From NCBI RefSeq assembly GCF_018449525.1, contig NZ_JAAVUS010000011.1, forward strand, positions 62,001 to 126,000: a DNA stretch of 64,000 nucleotides, read 5' to 3'. The notes beneath the pieces were generated by a model. It was not told where the DNA came from, ran no database searches, and was given only the letters and a program-made list of their open reading frames with translations. Source of the DNA: Bradyrhizobium sp. dw_78. Its GTDB lineage: Bacteria > Pseudomonadota > Alphaproteobacteria > Rhizobiales > Xanthobacteraceae. Positions 29,776-38,504 of the stretch are shown here, one piece after another; position 1 is the stretch's first letter, and every line of letters begins with the position of its first letter. Both the position numbers and the translations under genes were made by a program.

Positions 29776-31359
29776 TCAGTGCTGGACCGTGATCGGTATC
29801 TGACTTGGATGTGGATCATTATGGGCTAGATTGTGATCGTTGTCTGTTGAAGCGAGCTTTTGGTCCCACCAGCCGCCACCCATGGCCACCATGAGCTGGA
29901 CCGTGTCCTGGTAGCGCTGTGCTTCTGCGCGAATATAGCCGAGCTGCGCCTGTTGATACTGCCGCTGCGCGTCGAGCAGACCGATGATGCCTGAACCGCC
30001 GCTGCCATAGTTGATGCGTTGCAGACGTACGGCTTCAGAGGCCATGGACAGCGCGTGCTTTTGAGCGACCAGAAGATTCGTATCGTGTGTCAATGCCTGC
30101 AGGATGTCCGCGACCTGTCCGAAAGCTTGCAATACGGTCTGTTGGTAGTCGGCTGCAGAAGCCTTGAAGGCAGCCAACGCCTCGCGGCGCTCGGCTTCTC
30201 GCATGCCGCCGTCAAAGATCGGCTGCGTGAGCCCCGAGGCGACGCTCCACACCAGGCCGGACGGGGTGAACAGGTCACCTCCATTCAATGATGAGGCATT
30301 AATGCCGGCCGAAAGAGTTATGGAGGGATAAAGTTGTGCCGTGGCGATTCCGATCTGAGCGCTTGCGGCGTGCAACTGAGCCTCAGCCGCATGAATATCG
30401 GGGCGCTGATGGACGAATTCTGAGGGAATGCTGACAGGCAGACGGTGAGGGAGCGCGAAGACTGCCAATTCAAAATTAGGAGGCGACCAATCGCCGGGCG
30501 GCAGCCCAATAAGAACCGCCAGTGCATGCTTGGCCACGCTCAATTGCTGTTCCAGTCCCGGCTGCAACGTCTCGTCTGCGGCAAGCTGGCTTTCGGCAAC
30601 GATGACATCGCTGTCGGGTACAGTTCCGGCCTGGCGCTGCTTGCGAACGAGCTCCACATTTTGACGATCGATGGCAAGGATGTCGTTGAGAGCCTTCAAT
30701 TGAGAACGGGCCGTGGCAACCTGAAGCGCCAGGGAAACCGTGTTACCGGTTAGAGTCAAATATGCGGCGTCGAGCTGGTCGCTCTGATATTCGGCCAGCG
30801 CAGACTGTTGTTCAATCCGGCGATGCGTTCCACCAAACAGGTCAGGCGTGTAGCTGGCAGTCGGGCCGACCTGAAACAGATTGAAGCTCGGTGGAAGCGG
30901 GAAAGCATTTGGCGACAATCCGAACGTGGCGGCGCTTTGTTTTTCTTCCTGTGCGCTGGCGCCGAGCCCGACCTGGGGATAAAGCGCGCTTCTGGCGACC
31001 GCAACCGCCTCCCGCGCTGCCACCAATCTTTGCTTTACACTCTCAAGCGAACGGTTGCCTGCGATGGCCTGTTTTACCAGGAGGTCGAGGTCCGACGATC
31101 GAAAGAGCTTCCACCAATCGGCCGCAACCTTTTCGCCGACCGTGATCGCCTGCGTAGGCACCGCCTTTCCGGCATCGCGAGCCGGTGCATTGATCTCGCT
31201 TGGTGAGATGTAGCGGGTAACTGAAGGGGACTCCGGCGCCTCGAAATCCGGTCCCACCGTACAACCCGCGACGGCGATGCCGAGCGTGGCCGTGACGGCC
31301 CATGCTGTTGAGCGCGGCGCGATGCGTCGAAGCGATATTCGGAATGATAGAGCCAACAT
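29776..31359 (-). CDS. Outer-membrane efflux lipoprotein, NodT/TolC family
   Basis: A 527-residue outer-membrane channel of an RND/MFS-type tripartite pump. The signal region ends in a lipobox (LGIAVAGCTVGPDF), so the protein is lipidated. Two outer-membrane efflux repeats follow: WWKLFRSSDLDLLVKQAIAGNRSLESVKQRLVAAREAVAVARSALYPQVGLGAS and RPDIHAAEAQLHAASAQIGIATAQLYPSITLSAGI, the latter being the NodT signature. It ends with a normal helix before a polar tail. It is the last gene of the marR-emrA-emrB-tolC operon on the minus strand, with only 2 bases after the MFS gene. Confidence 0.94.
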   Translation of the reverse strand: MLALSFRISLRRIAPRSTAWAVTATLGIAVAGCTVGPDFEAPESPSVTRYISPSEINAPARDAGKAVPTQAITVGEKVAADWWKLFRSSDLDLLVKQAIAGNRSLESVKQRLVAAREAVAVARSALYPQVGLGASAQEEKQSAATFGLSPNAFPLPPSFNLFQVGPTASYTPDLFGGTHRRIEQQSALAEYQSDQLDAAYLTLTGNTVSLALQVATARSQLKALNDILAIDRQNVELVRKQRQAGTVPDSDVIVAESQLAADETLQPGLEQQLSVAKHALAVLIGLPPGDWSPPNFELAVFALPHRLPVSIPSEFVHQRPDIHAAEAQLHAASAQIGIATAQLYPSITLSAGINASSLNGGDLFTPSGLVWSVASGLTQPIFDGGMREAERREALAAFKASAADYQQTVLQAFGQVADILQALTHDTNLLVAQKHALSMASEAVRLQRINYGSGGSGIIGLLDAQRQYQQAQLGYIRAEAQRYQDTVQLMVAMGGGWWDQKLASTDNDHNLAHNDPHPSQIPITVQH

Positions 31360-31361
31360 CG

Positions 31362-32900
31362 TTATTCCATGGCGGCGTGTACGGAATCGTTGACCGCACT
31401 GGGTGGAGGCTTCTTGAAAATAACGAGAAGGGGCATTGCAGCGAGCGTCGCGATCATCAGCAGCTTGTAATCATCCATATAAGCAATGATCTGGGCCTGC
31501 TGGGTCACTATGGCATCGAGCGCGGTACGACCCGCGGCGCTAATCGGGTCCCAGAACTGCGTAATCGCCAGGTCCTCGAACGTTCGATTGACCGACGTGA
31601 CACTGCGCGCGATTTCGGCGTGGTTTACCTGCGTATTGATCGTCAGCAGGCTGTTCACCACGGAAATGCCGACGCTGGAACCAATATTGCGCGACAAGCT
31701 GTAAAGGCCGGCGCCCTCCGCCCGAAGCTCGGGTGCCAGCGTTGACAGGGTCACCACGCTCAACGGCACAAAGAGAAAGCCAAGGCCGACACCCTGGATC
31801 ATGCCGACGACAACAATGGTCGTCTGCGAAACGTCCGGTGTCCAGCCCGTCATCACATAGAATGACCAGGCTGTGAGCCCGAGGCCCAGAGCCAGAAGAA
31901 ATCGCGTGTCGACCGGCCCGATCAGCCTTCCAACAATCAACATGGAGCCCATGGTGCCGATGCCCCGAGGTCCCAGCACAAGGCCGGCGCTGACGATCGG
32001 GTAGTTCATGAGATTCTGCAGATAGGGAGGCTGCAGAGCCAGCGAAGCATAATAGGTGAGACCGACGATCGAAATGAACAGAACTCCAGCGGTAAAGTTG
32101 CGGTCGCGGAACAGAGACGGCCTTACGAACGGCTCAGGCGCCGTGAAGGTATGGATGATGAACAAATAGAATGCCGATACAGCTATGATGGCTTCGGCAA
32201 CGATCTCACCGGAGCTGAACCAGTCGAGCTCTTCGCCACGATCGAGGAGAACCTGCATGGCAGCGATCGCCAGGCTCAGCGTACCAAACCCGAACCAATC
32301 CAGCTTGGCCGCAGCGTTCCGTGGCGTATCGGACAGAAAAGTCGTCATTCCGAAAAAGGCAAGGAGGCCGATCGGCACGTTGATGTAGAAGACATAACGC
32401 CAACTATAGGCTTCGGTCAGCCAGCCGCCGAGCACCGGCCCGAGCACCGGGCCGGCCATCACCGCAACCCCCCATATCGCCATCGCGGATCCCTGCCGCT
32501 CCTTTGGATTGATGTTCATCAGTACGGTTTGCGAGAGAGGGACGAGCGCCGCGCCGAATAAGCCTTGCAGAACCCGGAACAACACGATCTGCACCAGAGA
32601 TTGCGCCATGCCGCATAGTACCGAGGCAATGGTGAAACCGGCGACCGAGACCAGGAAAATACGCTTCAGCCCGAACCGGCTCGTGAGATAGCCGGTAGGC
32701 GGCGTCATGATCGCGGCCGCTACGATGTATGAAGTCAGCACCCAGGCGATCTCATCCTGACTCGCCGAGACGCTGCCCTGCATATACGGAAGCGCGACAT
32801 TGGCGATGGTGGTGTCGAGCGCCTGCATGAGCGTGGCGAGAATCACGCAGACGGTAATCGCCACCCTGGTGGATTTGGGCAGGGTAGTCTGGTCGGACAT
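31362..32900 (-). CDS. emrB: DHA2-family MFS drug exporter, EmrB/QacA type
   Basis: A 512-residue proton-driven exporter with 14 predicted membrane helices. Motifs: LDTTIANVALPYMQGS (helix 1, motif D1), WVLTSYIVAAAIMTPPTGYLTSRFGLKRIF (motif A), RVLQGLFGAALVPLSQ (motif B) and AIWGVAVMAGPVLGPVLGGWLTEAYSWRYVFYINVPIG (motif C). It works with the HlyD-like periplasmic adaptor (32900-34201) and the outer-membrane channel (29776-31359). Its start overlaps the adaptor stop by one base, so the three are co-translated. The substrate range is unknown; the MarR repressor at the operon head suggests induction by toxic compounds. Confidence 0.95.
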   Translation of the reverse strand: MSDQTTLPKSTRVAITVCVILATLMQALDTTIANVALPYMQGSVSASQDEIAWVLTSYIVAAAIMTPPTGYLTSRFGLKRIFLVSVAGFTIASVLCGMAQSLVQIVLFRVLQGLFGAALVPLSQTVLMNINPKERQGSAMAIWGVAVMAGPVLGPVLGGWLTEAYSWRYVFYINVPIGLLAFFGMTTFLSDTPRNAAAKLDWFGFGTLSLAIAAMQVLLDRGEELDWFSSGEIVAEAIIAVSAFYLFIIHTFTAPEPFVRPSLFRDRNFTAGVLFISIVGLTYYASLALQPPYLQNLMNYPIVSAGLVLGPRGIGTMGSMLIVGRLIGPVDTRFLLALGLGLTAWSFYVMTGWTPDVSQTTIVVVGMIQGVGLGFLFVPLSVVTLSTLAPELRAEGAGLYSLSRNIGSSVGISVVNSLLTINTQVNHAEIARSVTSVNRTFEDLAITQFWDPISAAGRTALDAIVTQQAQIIAYMDDYKLLMIATLAAMPLLVIFKKPPPSAVNDSVHAAME

Positions 32901-34201
32901 TACCGGCCCTGACGATCGTGACCGAACATGGCGGTCAGGAAGTGGGGCAGGCCGCGCCTATGTCCGGTATCGACGTCGACCTCGACGCTCATTCCGGCGC
33001 GCAGCGGTGGCAAGCTCTTGTCTTTCGTATCGACCCGCACGCGCACGGGAATGCGCTGCACGACTTTTACCCAGTTGCCGCTGGTGTTTTGCGCCGGCAG
33101 AAGCGAGAATTCCTGCGCGGCCGCCGGACTGATGCTTTCGACGCTCCCGTTCCATTGCAAATCGGGATAGGTATCCACCGATACCGTAGCCGGCTGGCCG
33201 GCCCGCACATAAGTCAGCTCCGTCTCCTTGGGATTGGCGACAACCCAGACACGATCCGTAGCGACGAGATAGAAGGCGGTTGCCGAGGCCTGGAGATATT
33301 TGCCGGGTGCGATTGACGGGACGTTCGTCACGATACCGGCGAAAGGCGCCTTGACAAAAGTGTGTGCGAGCTGCCGTGCCGCCTCGTCGCGCTGCGCGAT
33401 GGCATCGAGGTAGCGCGGATTCTTTTCCACGGGGCCGTCAGGGTCGCTGTCAAGGCTGGCGGCGATCCCGTCAAGCTGCTGGTTCAGGGAAACGAGCTTC
33501 TGTTGCGCATTTTGCAGGTTGCGGCGCGCCGTATCGAAAGTTGATTGCGAAGCGACATGCGCGGCCAGAAGGTCCTGCTGACGGTGGAATTCGGTATTGA
33601 AATAGTCGATGTCGTTCTGCGCCTGCTGGATTTGAGCCTGCATGTCGCGATAATTCGTCTTGAGCGCATTCAGGGAATCTCGAACCGTACCGATCTGCGC
33701 CTCGGCGCGCTGCAATGCGAGGCGAAACTGGAGATCTTCGAGGCGATACAGGATTTGGCCGGCCTCGACATATTGGTTCTCCGCGACGGCAACTTGCTTG
33801 ACGATTCCGGCAACATCGGTCGAGACGCCGACCTTGTCGGCTTCGACATAGGCGTCGTCCATCGAAATCGTCTGCCCGCCAATGACATACCAGAACGCGC
33901 CGACGATGAGCACCAACGGCAACAGCGCGAACATCAGCGACCGAATCCGCGACTTCTTCGATGTTTCGGGTGTATCAGGCTTTGGGTCGGGAGAGGCCCC
34001 TGCCTTGTCTTTTACCTCTGCTTCACGGCTACTCGGATTCAACGCCCTGACGTCCGGTGCCGTGACCTGGCCGAGAGGCAATGCATCTTTCGCTTCGCCG
34101 GCAGGGCGGTCCAGCCGATGGACCTTGTCATCGCGAATGCGGGCCGCGTCCGGCTCGGCGCTCACTTCACGACGTGGATTGATTTCATTTGGATTAGGCA
34201 C
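32900..34201 (-). CDS. emrA: HlyD/EmrA-family periplasmic adaptor
   Basis: A 433-residue membrane-fusion protein. I use GTG 34201, which overlaps the MarR stop (TAA 34196-34194) and has AAGGAG upstream; a more upstream ATG at 34234 is possible. A long hydrophilic N-terminal arm (about 1-95) precedes one membrane helix (LMFALLPLVLIVGAFWYVIG), then the biotinyl-lipoyl half-motif (DDAYVEADKVGVSTDVAGIV), a long coiled-coil hairpin (about 170-270) and the barrel (TFVKAPFAGIVTNVPSIAPGKYL). It bridges EmrB and the outer-membrane channel. Confidence 0.93.
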   Translation of the reverse strand: MPNPNEINPRREVSAEPDAARIRDDKVHRLDRPAGEAKDALPLGQVTAPDVRALNPSSREAEVKDKAGASPDPKPDTPETSKKSRIRSLMFALLPLVLIVGAFWYVIGGQTISMDDAYVEADKVGVSTDVAGIVKQVAVAENQYVEAGQILYRLEDLQFRLALQRAEAQIGTVRDSLNALKTNYRDMQAQIQQAQNDIDYFNTEFHRQQDLLAAHVASQSTFDTARRNLQNAQQKLVSLNQQLDGIAASLDSDPDGPVEKNPRYLDAIAQRDEAARQLAHTFVKAPFAGIVTNVPSIAPGKYLQASATAFYLVATDRVWVVANPKETELTYVRAGQPATVSVDTYPDLQWNGSVESISPAAAQEFSLLPAQNTSGNWVKVVQRIPVRVRVDTKDKSLPPLRAGMSVEVDVDTGHRRGLPHFLTAMFGHDRQGR

Positions 34202-34664
34202 TGCCTGCTCCTTCTTGTTTCGCAACCGGCGCATCGCACACTGCCGTCAGGTTCGTCTTCAGGATCTGCAATGTATTCAACAGGTGGACCCTGTCGGCCT
34301 CGGAAACTCCCGCCAATGCCTCGCCACGCGTAATGTCTCCCACCGCGTGAACCTCTGCGAGCTTTGGGCGGGCTGCAGGGGCAAGATGAAGAAGCCATAC
34401 CCGGCGATCGGAGGGATGCGGACGCCGTTCGACCACCCCCAGCGCCTCGAGCCTGCCGACGCTGCGGGACAGCGTAATCGGCTCAATCTCAAGAAGCTCC
34501 GCCAAGGCACTTTGGCGAATGCCTTCGTTTCGAGCGAGTTGGGTAAGCACCTGCCACTGCGATCGGGTCAGGTCCAAGTTGCGCGCATGTTGCTCGAAGC
34601 GCTTTCTGAGGAGGCGTGCAACATCGTGCAGCACAAATCCCAGTTGGGAAGAATTAGCTTCCAT
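34194..34664 (-). CDS. MarR-family repressor of the efflux operon
   Basis: A 156-residue winged-helix regulator: MEANSSQLGFVLHDVARLLRKRFEQHARNLDLTRSQWQVLTQLARNEGIRQSALAELLEIEPITLSRSVGRLEALGVVERRPHPSDRRVWLLHL, with the D-R-R wing. It heads the emrA-emrB-tolC operon and ends inside the start of emrA. A second gene of the same length and very similar sequence lies at 37519-37989. Both have a TAAGC/GCTTA palindrome 15-40 bases upstream, so they may share operators and cross-regulate. The ligand is unknown. Confidence 0.93.
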   Translation of the reverse strand: MEANSSQLGFVLHDVARLLRKRFEQHARNLDLTRSQWQVLTQLARNEGIRQSALAELLEIEPITLSRSVGRLEALGVVERRPHPSDRRVWLLHLAPAARPKLAEVHAVGDITRGEALAGVSEADRVHLLNTLQILKTNLTAVCDAPVAKQEGAGSA

Positions 34665-35105
34665 TGACCTGCCAGTTAGTAAGCAAGCTTATCATAAGGA
34701 TGCTACTATAATTGATCAAGCCGGCAGCCGCGCGACGACGGCATTCCAGCTCATCGATTTGCGAATGCAGCTACATCAAAACGCAGCCAGGCAGTCACGC
34801 GCCTGTGAGGCAATGATTCGTGCCGAGCCAAATTGGCGACGTTCTGGCCCCGTACAGGCTATTGTCCTTTTTGGGATTCCCGGCCTGGTCTGCATTGGTA
34901 TAAGGCTGCTGCCGTATGCACAGGAAATCATTCAGCGGCAGGATTGCGTCCCGAAGCTACGATCGTTGGCGTGATAACACGAACGGAGTGACGTCGGACG
35001 AGGTTCATCGCGAGAACCGCTCTGGTTCTGCAATAGACGGCGATCCTCTCGGTCAGAATGTCAGTCACTCTTTGCATGCGCGTAGTGGATACGACTTCCG
35101 GCCAC
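34665..35105. other. Promoter region of the efflux operon; otherwise no gene
   Basis: The left end carries the MarR site (34680-34691). The remaining 400 bases show only small overlapping frames with no family resemblance. Confidence 0.4.
34680..34691. promoter_or_regulatory. Candidate MarR operator TAAGCAAGCTTA
   Basis: A near-palindrome 16 bases upstream of the MarR start codon; the same half-sites form a perfect palindrome before the paralogous marR gene (38003-38016). Confidence 0.5.
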
Positions 35106-36950
35106 TCATGACTTCAGATCGGCGCGCTCTTCGGACGGTCCCTGGTAGCGAGTGAGATTGTAAGCCGTGTTGACCAGCGCGACATGGCTGAATGCCTGCG
35201 GAAAATTGCCCATCTGGCGATTCGTGGAGGGGTCGTATTCCTCGGCGAGCAATCCCACATCATTACGAAGCGCCAGCAGGCGCTCGAACATTCCGCGCGC
35301 TTCAGTGATGCGACCTTGCAGGATAAGATTGTCCACGAACCAAAAACTGCAGGCAAGGAACGCGGCCTCGCCCGGCGGCAGGCCGTCTTCCGTTTCGCCG
35401 GTGTCGTAGCGGAAGACGAGTCCGTTCACCAGCAGGCGATTCTCGATCGCCCGCAAGGTTCCTACAATTCGCGGGTCGGTCGGTGGCAGGAAGCCAACAA
35501 TGACGAGCAGCAACAGGCTGGCATCCAGTGCTTTTGATCCGTAGGCCTGCACGAAACTGCCGAGTTCGCGGTCGAACCCATTGTGACATACGTCCGCATG
35601 AATGGCCTCCCGAGCGGCTCGCCAGCGGTCGATCGGCCCATCGACGCCGAGTTGCTCGACCGATTTTATGGCCCGATCGAATGCGACCCACGCCATCACT
35701 TTGGAATGCGTGAAGTGCTGCCGGGGACCGCGCACCTCCCAGATACCTTCATCCGGCTCGCACCAGATGACCTCGAGATGATCGAGAAAGGCGCGGCCAA
35801 TCGCCGACCAGCGCTCGGCCGCTGGCAGGCCGTGCGAACGAGCCTGGAACATCGCGTCGACGATCTCTCCATAGACATCGAGCTGGAGTTGGGCGGCGGC
35901 CGCATTGCCGACGCGAACCGGACGTGCGCCTTCGAAGCCTGATAGCCACGGCACCTCCCATTCGGGAAGACGCCGTTCACCCCCGAGACCGTACATGATC
36001 TGCAACTGGTCCGGCCGGCCCGCAACCGCGCGCAACAACCAGTTACGCCATTCCTGTGCCTCTTCCGTGTAGCCGGCGCTTCCGAAGGCGAGCAGGGTAA
36101 AGGTCGCATCTCTGAGCCAGCAGTAGCGATAGTCCCAGTTGCGTACGCCGCCGGCCTGTTCCGGCAGCGACGTGGTAGGCGCAGCGACCATGCCGCCGGT
36201 AGGCGCGTAGGTCAGGCCTTTCAAGACGACAAGCGATCGCTTGACATCTTCGGTCCAGTCGCCCGCGGGCGCGCAACGCCCGGACCAGCCGCGCCAAAAT
36301 GTTTCCGTGTCTTGCAATGCATCGACAGGATCAATCGCGGGCGGCGGCGGTGACTGCGAGGCGCCATAACTCAACATGAATGGTACCAGTTCTCCGGCGC
36401 CGACCGTGAAATCGCCGACCGTGGTGAAGTCTTGGCCGTGGAGGTGTACCGGCGTGCGCAGCACGGCCATTTCGGGTCCGGCAATGGCGCGCAGGCCACC
36501 ACCGCCCTTGAGGCGTTCCACCCACGGCACGACGGAGCCATAGTCGAACCGCAGAATAAACTCGGTGCGCAAATCGACCCGCCCGCTCACGCCGCGGATC
36601 AGACGGACGAGATCTGCGATGCCGTTGCGCGGCGGCATGAAGTCGACCAACTCGACCGTTCCCTGTTCGGTCTCGAACGTGGTGACGAGAATGAGTGAGC
36701 CATCGAGATATTGCCGCCTGACCCGCGCAGCCGGGTCCTTTGGCGCGATCAGCCATCTTCCGTGTTCCGGACCGCCGAGTAGTGCTGCAAAGCAGGCGCC
36801 TGAGTCGAACCGAGGCCAGCACAGCCAGTCGATGGACCCGTTTCGACCGATCAGTGCGGCTGTCTCGCAGTCGCCGACGAGCGCATAATCTTCGATCAGT
36901 TGTGCCGGGATTTGGAGATCGGCAGGAGGACTTCTTTTGCGTCGAGACAT
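35106..36950 (-). CDS. Glycoside hydrolase family 15 protein (glucoamylase/trehalase-like)
   Basis: A 614-residue cytoplasmic enzyme with the usual bacterial GH15 layout: an N-terminal beta-sandwich (about 1-230; IEDYALVGDCETAALIGRNGSIDWLCWPRFDSGACFAALLG) and a C-terminal alpha/alpha-barrel (about 250-600) with the active-site strip RNWDYRYCWLRDATFTLLAF and later LAEEYDPSTNRQMGNFPQAFSHVALVNTAYNL, which carries the catalytic base Glu of the family. It would hydrolyse alpha-glucosidic bonds; related proteins act on trehalose or on glucans. There is no signal peptide. It is a single gene between the efflux operon and the Cys-rich protein gene. Confidence 0.92.
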   Translation of the reverse strand: MSRRKRSPPADLQIPAQLIEDYALVGDCETAALIGRNGSIDWLCWPRFDSGACFAALLGGPEHGRWLIAPKDPAARVRRQYLDGSLILVTTFETEQGTVELVDFMPPRNGIADLVRLIRGVSGRVDLRTEFILRFDYGSVVPWVERLKGGGGLRAIAGPEMAVLRTPVHLHGQDFTTVGDFTVGAGELVPFMLSYGASQSPPPPAIDPVDALQDTETFWRGWSGRCAPAGDWTEDVKRSLVVLKGLTYAPTGGMVAAPTTSLPEQAGGVRNWDYRYCWLRDATFTLLAFGSAGYTEEAQEWRNWLLRAVAGRPDQLQIMYGLGGERRLPEWEVPWLSGFEGARPVRVGNAAAAQLQLDVYGEIVDAMFQARSHGLPAAERWSAIGRAFLDHLEVIWCEPDEGIWEVRGPRQHFTHSKVMAWVAFDRAIKSVEQLGVDGPIDRWRAAREAIHADVCHNGFDRELGSFVQAYGSKALDASLLLLVIVGFLPPTDPRIVGTLRAIENRLLVNGLVFRYDTGETEDGLPPGEAAFLACSFWFVDNLILQGRITEARGMFERLLALRNDVGLLAEEYDPSTNRQMGNFPQAFSHVALVNTAYNLTRYQGPSEERADLKS

Positions 36951-37087
36951 CTTAGGGATTCAATTCCATTCGCGCGATGATGGGATTGGTCTCGTCCTGG
37001 ACCGGGCGCGGCCTTCGTCGTGGAGCATCCGGCGGACGAAGGGATTGCGTGATAGCGAGAGCGGGGCGGCCACGCATCGATCGGTCA

Positions 37088-37315
37088 TTATTGTCCGTGA
37101 CTGACCAGTACCTGGCGACAGGCGGCCCTCAATTTTGGACGATTTTGCTTAAGACAAGCCAGAATAGCGAAATCGCCTTGATCCATCAATTTGCGGCAGA
37201 AATGCTCGACGTCGTGCGTGCAAGCCTCCTGTTCCTTGTCAGTACCGCTATGTTGAGCGTTGGCCGTCGAAATTGTTGCGGACAACAGGAAAGCGGCGAA
37301 GAATAATTTATGCAT
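37088..37315 (-). CDS. Secreted cysteine-rich-repeat protein, 75 residues
   Basis: The start is ATG 37315 (the longer frame to 37507 lacks features). A signal peptide (MHKLFFAAFLLSATISTANA) leads to a mature ~55-residue domain with the spacing C-x3-DVEHFC-x11-ILACLKQNRPKLRAACRQVL, the pattern of the Cys-rich GLG1-type repeat (PF00839) that forms two disulphides. Such single-repeat proteins are common in Bradyrhizobium relatives, periplasmic and of unknown role. GGAACG lies 4 bases upstream of the ATG. Confidence 0.7.
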   Translation of the reverse strand: MHKLFFAAFLLSATISTANAQHSGTDKEQEACTHDVEHFCRKLMDQGDFAILACLKQNRPKLRAACRQVLVSHGQ

Positions 37316-37518
37316 TTGCGTTCCATTCGTTCGTAGTCTTTTTATCTTTGTCGCCAGACGTTCGAATTCCAAATGGCCGATGCCGTGAGCTGAACGTTGA
37401 GGAGATGCCCAACATCGGCGACCCCAGATGATGCACTTTGGCGTTACTGCGGGCGGCGCCTCTCGGAAAATCGTCACTTCATTCAGTCTGCTTGTTTGAT
37501 CAACCATGACTTGTTTGA

Positions 37519-37989
37519 TTAGCCATGGCTCGCCCGCTTAGGCACCGCAGCCGGCAAGTCACATGCTTTGGTCAGGTTCTCTTTCAATGCCTGCAACGTC
37601 TTCAACAAGCGCTGCCTGTCAGCTTCCGATACGCCGACCAGTGCCTCGCCGCGAGTGACATCGCCGAGCTTGCGGACCTGTTCCAATTTGGGTCGAGCAG
37701 CCGGTGTGAGATGAAGAACCCACACGCGGCGGTCTGTCGGGTGCGGGAGCCGCTCAATCAATCCCATCGTATCGAGTTTGTCGACGATGCGGCCAAGCGT
37801 GATCGGTTCGATTTCGAGTAACTCCGCCAGACCGGTCTGGTTGATGCCCTCGTTTCGGGCGAGATAGGCCAAGACCTGCCACTGCGATCGGGTGAGGCCG
37901 GATCCACGGGAGTTCTGCTCGAACCGCTTTTTCAGCAGGCGAGCCACATCGTGCAGCAAAAAACCAAGCGTGGGCGAATTAGCTTCCAT
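37519..37989 (-). CDS. MarR-family regulator, paralogue of the efflux repressor
   Basis: A 156-residue winged-helix protein: MEANSPTLGFLLHDVARLLKKRFEQNSRGSGLTRSQWQVLAYLARNEGINQTGLAELLEIEPITLGRIVDKLDTMGLIERLPHPTDRRVWVLHL. It matches the MarR protein at 34194-34664 in length and over most positions. ATG 37989 gives the same N-terminus as the paralogue; the frame is open 12 codons further. A perfect palindrome ATAAGCATGCTTAT lies 14 bases upstream. No structural gene follows it directly, so it may act in trans on the efflux operon. Confidence 0.92.
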   Translation of the reverse strand: MEANSPTLGFLLHDVARLLKKRFEQNSRGSGLTRSQWQVLAYLARNEGINQTGLAELLEIEPITLGRIVDKLDTMGLIERLPHPTDRRVWVLHLTPAARPKLEQVRKLGDVTRGEALVGVSEADRQRLLKTLQALKENLTKACDLPAAVPKRASHG

Positions 37990-38002
37990 CGGCGAGACTT
38001 TC

Positions 38003-38016
38003 ATAAGCATGCTTAT
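38003..38016. promoter_or_regulatory. Candidate MarR operator ATAAGCATGCTTAT
   Basis: A perfect 14-base palindrome 14 bases upstream of the second marR gene, sharing TAAGC/GCTTA half-sites with the site before the efflux-operon marR. Confidence 0.55.
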
Positions 38017-38043
38017 AATAGTCATGCTTCTGGTTCGATCAAG

Positions 38044-38262
38044 GTGTTTATTTCCGCTACGGTCTTGGCGCCGGGGACTAAGTTGAGATCCTCAGCTGAC
38101 GGCGACGACGGTGGTCTGCCATCGCTCGACATCATGGCGGATCCCAACGGTCTAGACGTTGTTGTCTGTGACGATCGCTTTTTGAACAAGGATCCGTTTT
38201 GGGCAGACGGGAATCGCAGAGTTCAGTGCGCCAACAGTTTGAATCTCATTTACGCGCTGTCC
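38044..38262 (+). pseudogene. Possible PIN-like domain protein remnant
   Basis: One plus-strand frame reads SLDIMADPNGLDVVVCDDRFLNKDPFWAD followed by VQCANSLNLIYALS. This resembles the DDRxLNKxPFxxD...xTSLDLIxxL segment of PIN-like proteins that partner HTH-domain proteins. No start, and similarity ends on both sides, so at best it is a fragment. Confidence 0.35.
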
Positions 38263-38504
38263 GGCATGGATGCAACCGAACGGCCCGCACATCCGAGGTT
38301 TGAACGATGCAACGTCGGACATAAATTCTCGAAACCGCGGTTGCGGCGCAACCAAAATTCTCCGCCGGATGTTCCAATCTATCGCGGGGGCATTTGTCGC
38401 AAGGTCTTGTCCATCGCAACCTGCGATAAAAAAATAGCCATCCCGTTGTTGGCGGACCCGTCTCGCCTACTATCCACCGCTGGATCAGACAAGATGGGAT
38501 CAAA

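Larger units (their letters stand above)
37990..38504. other. Promoter region of the second marR gene and gene scraps
   Basis: Holds the MarR palindrome (38003-38016), the PIN-like remnant described separately (about 38044-38262), and the promoter of the MetQ-like gene. No intact gene is seen. Confidence 0.4.
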
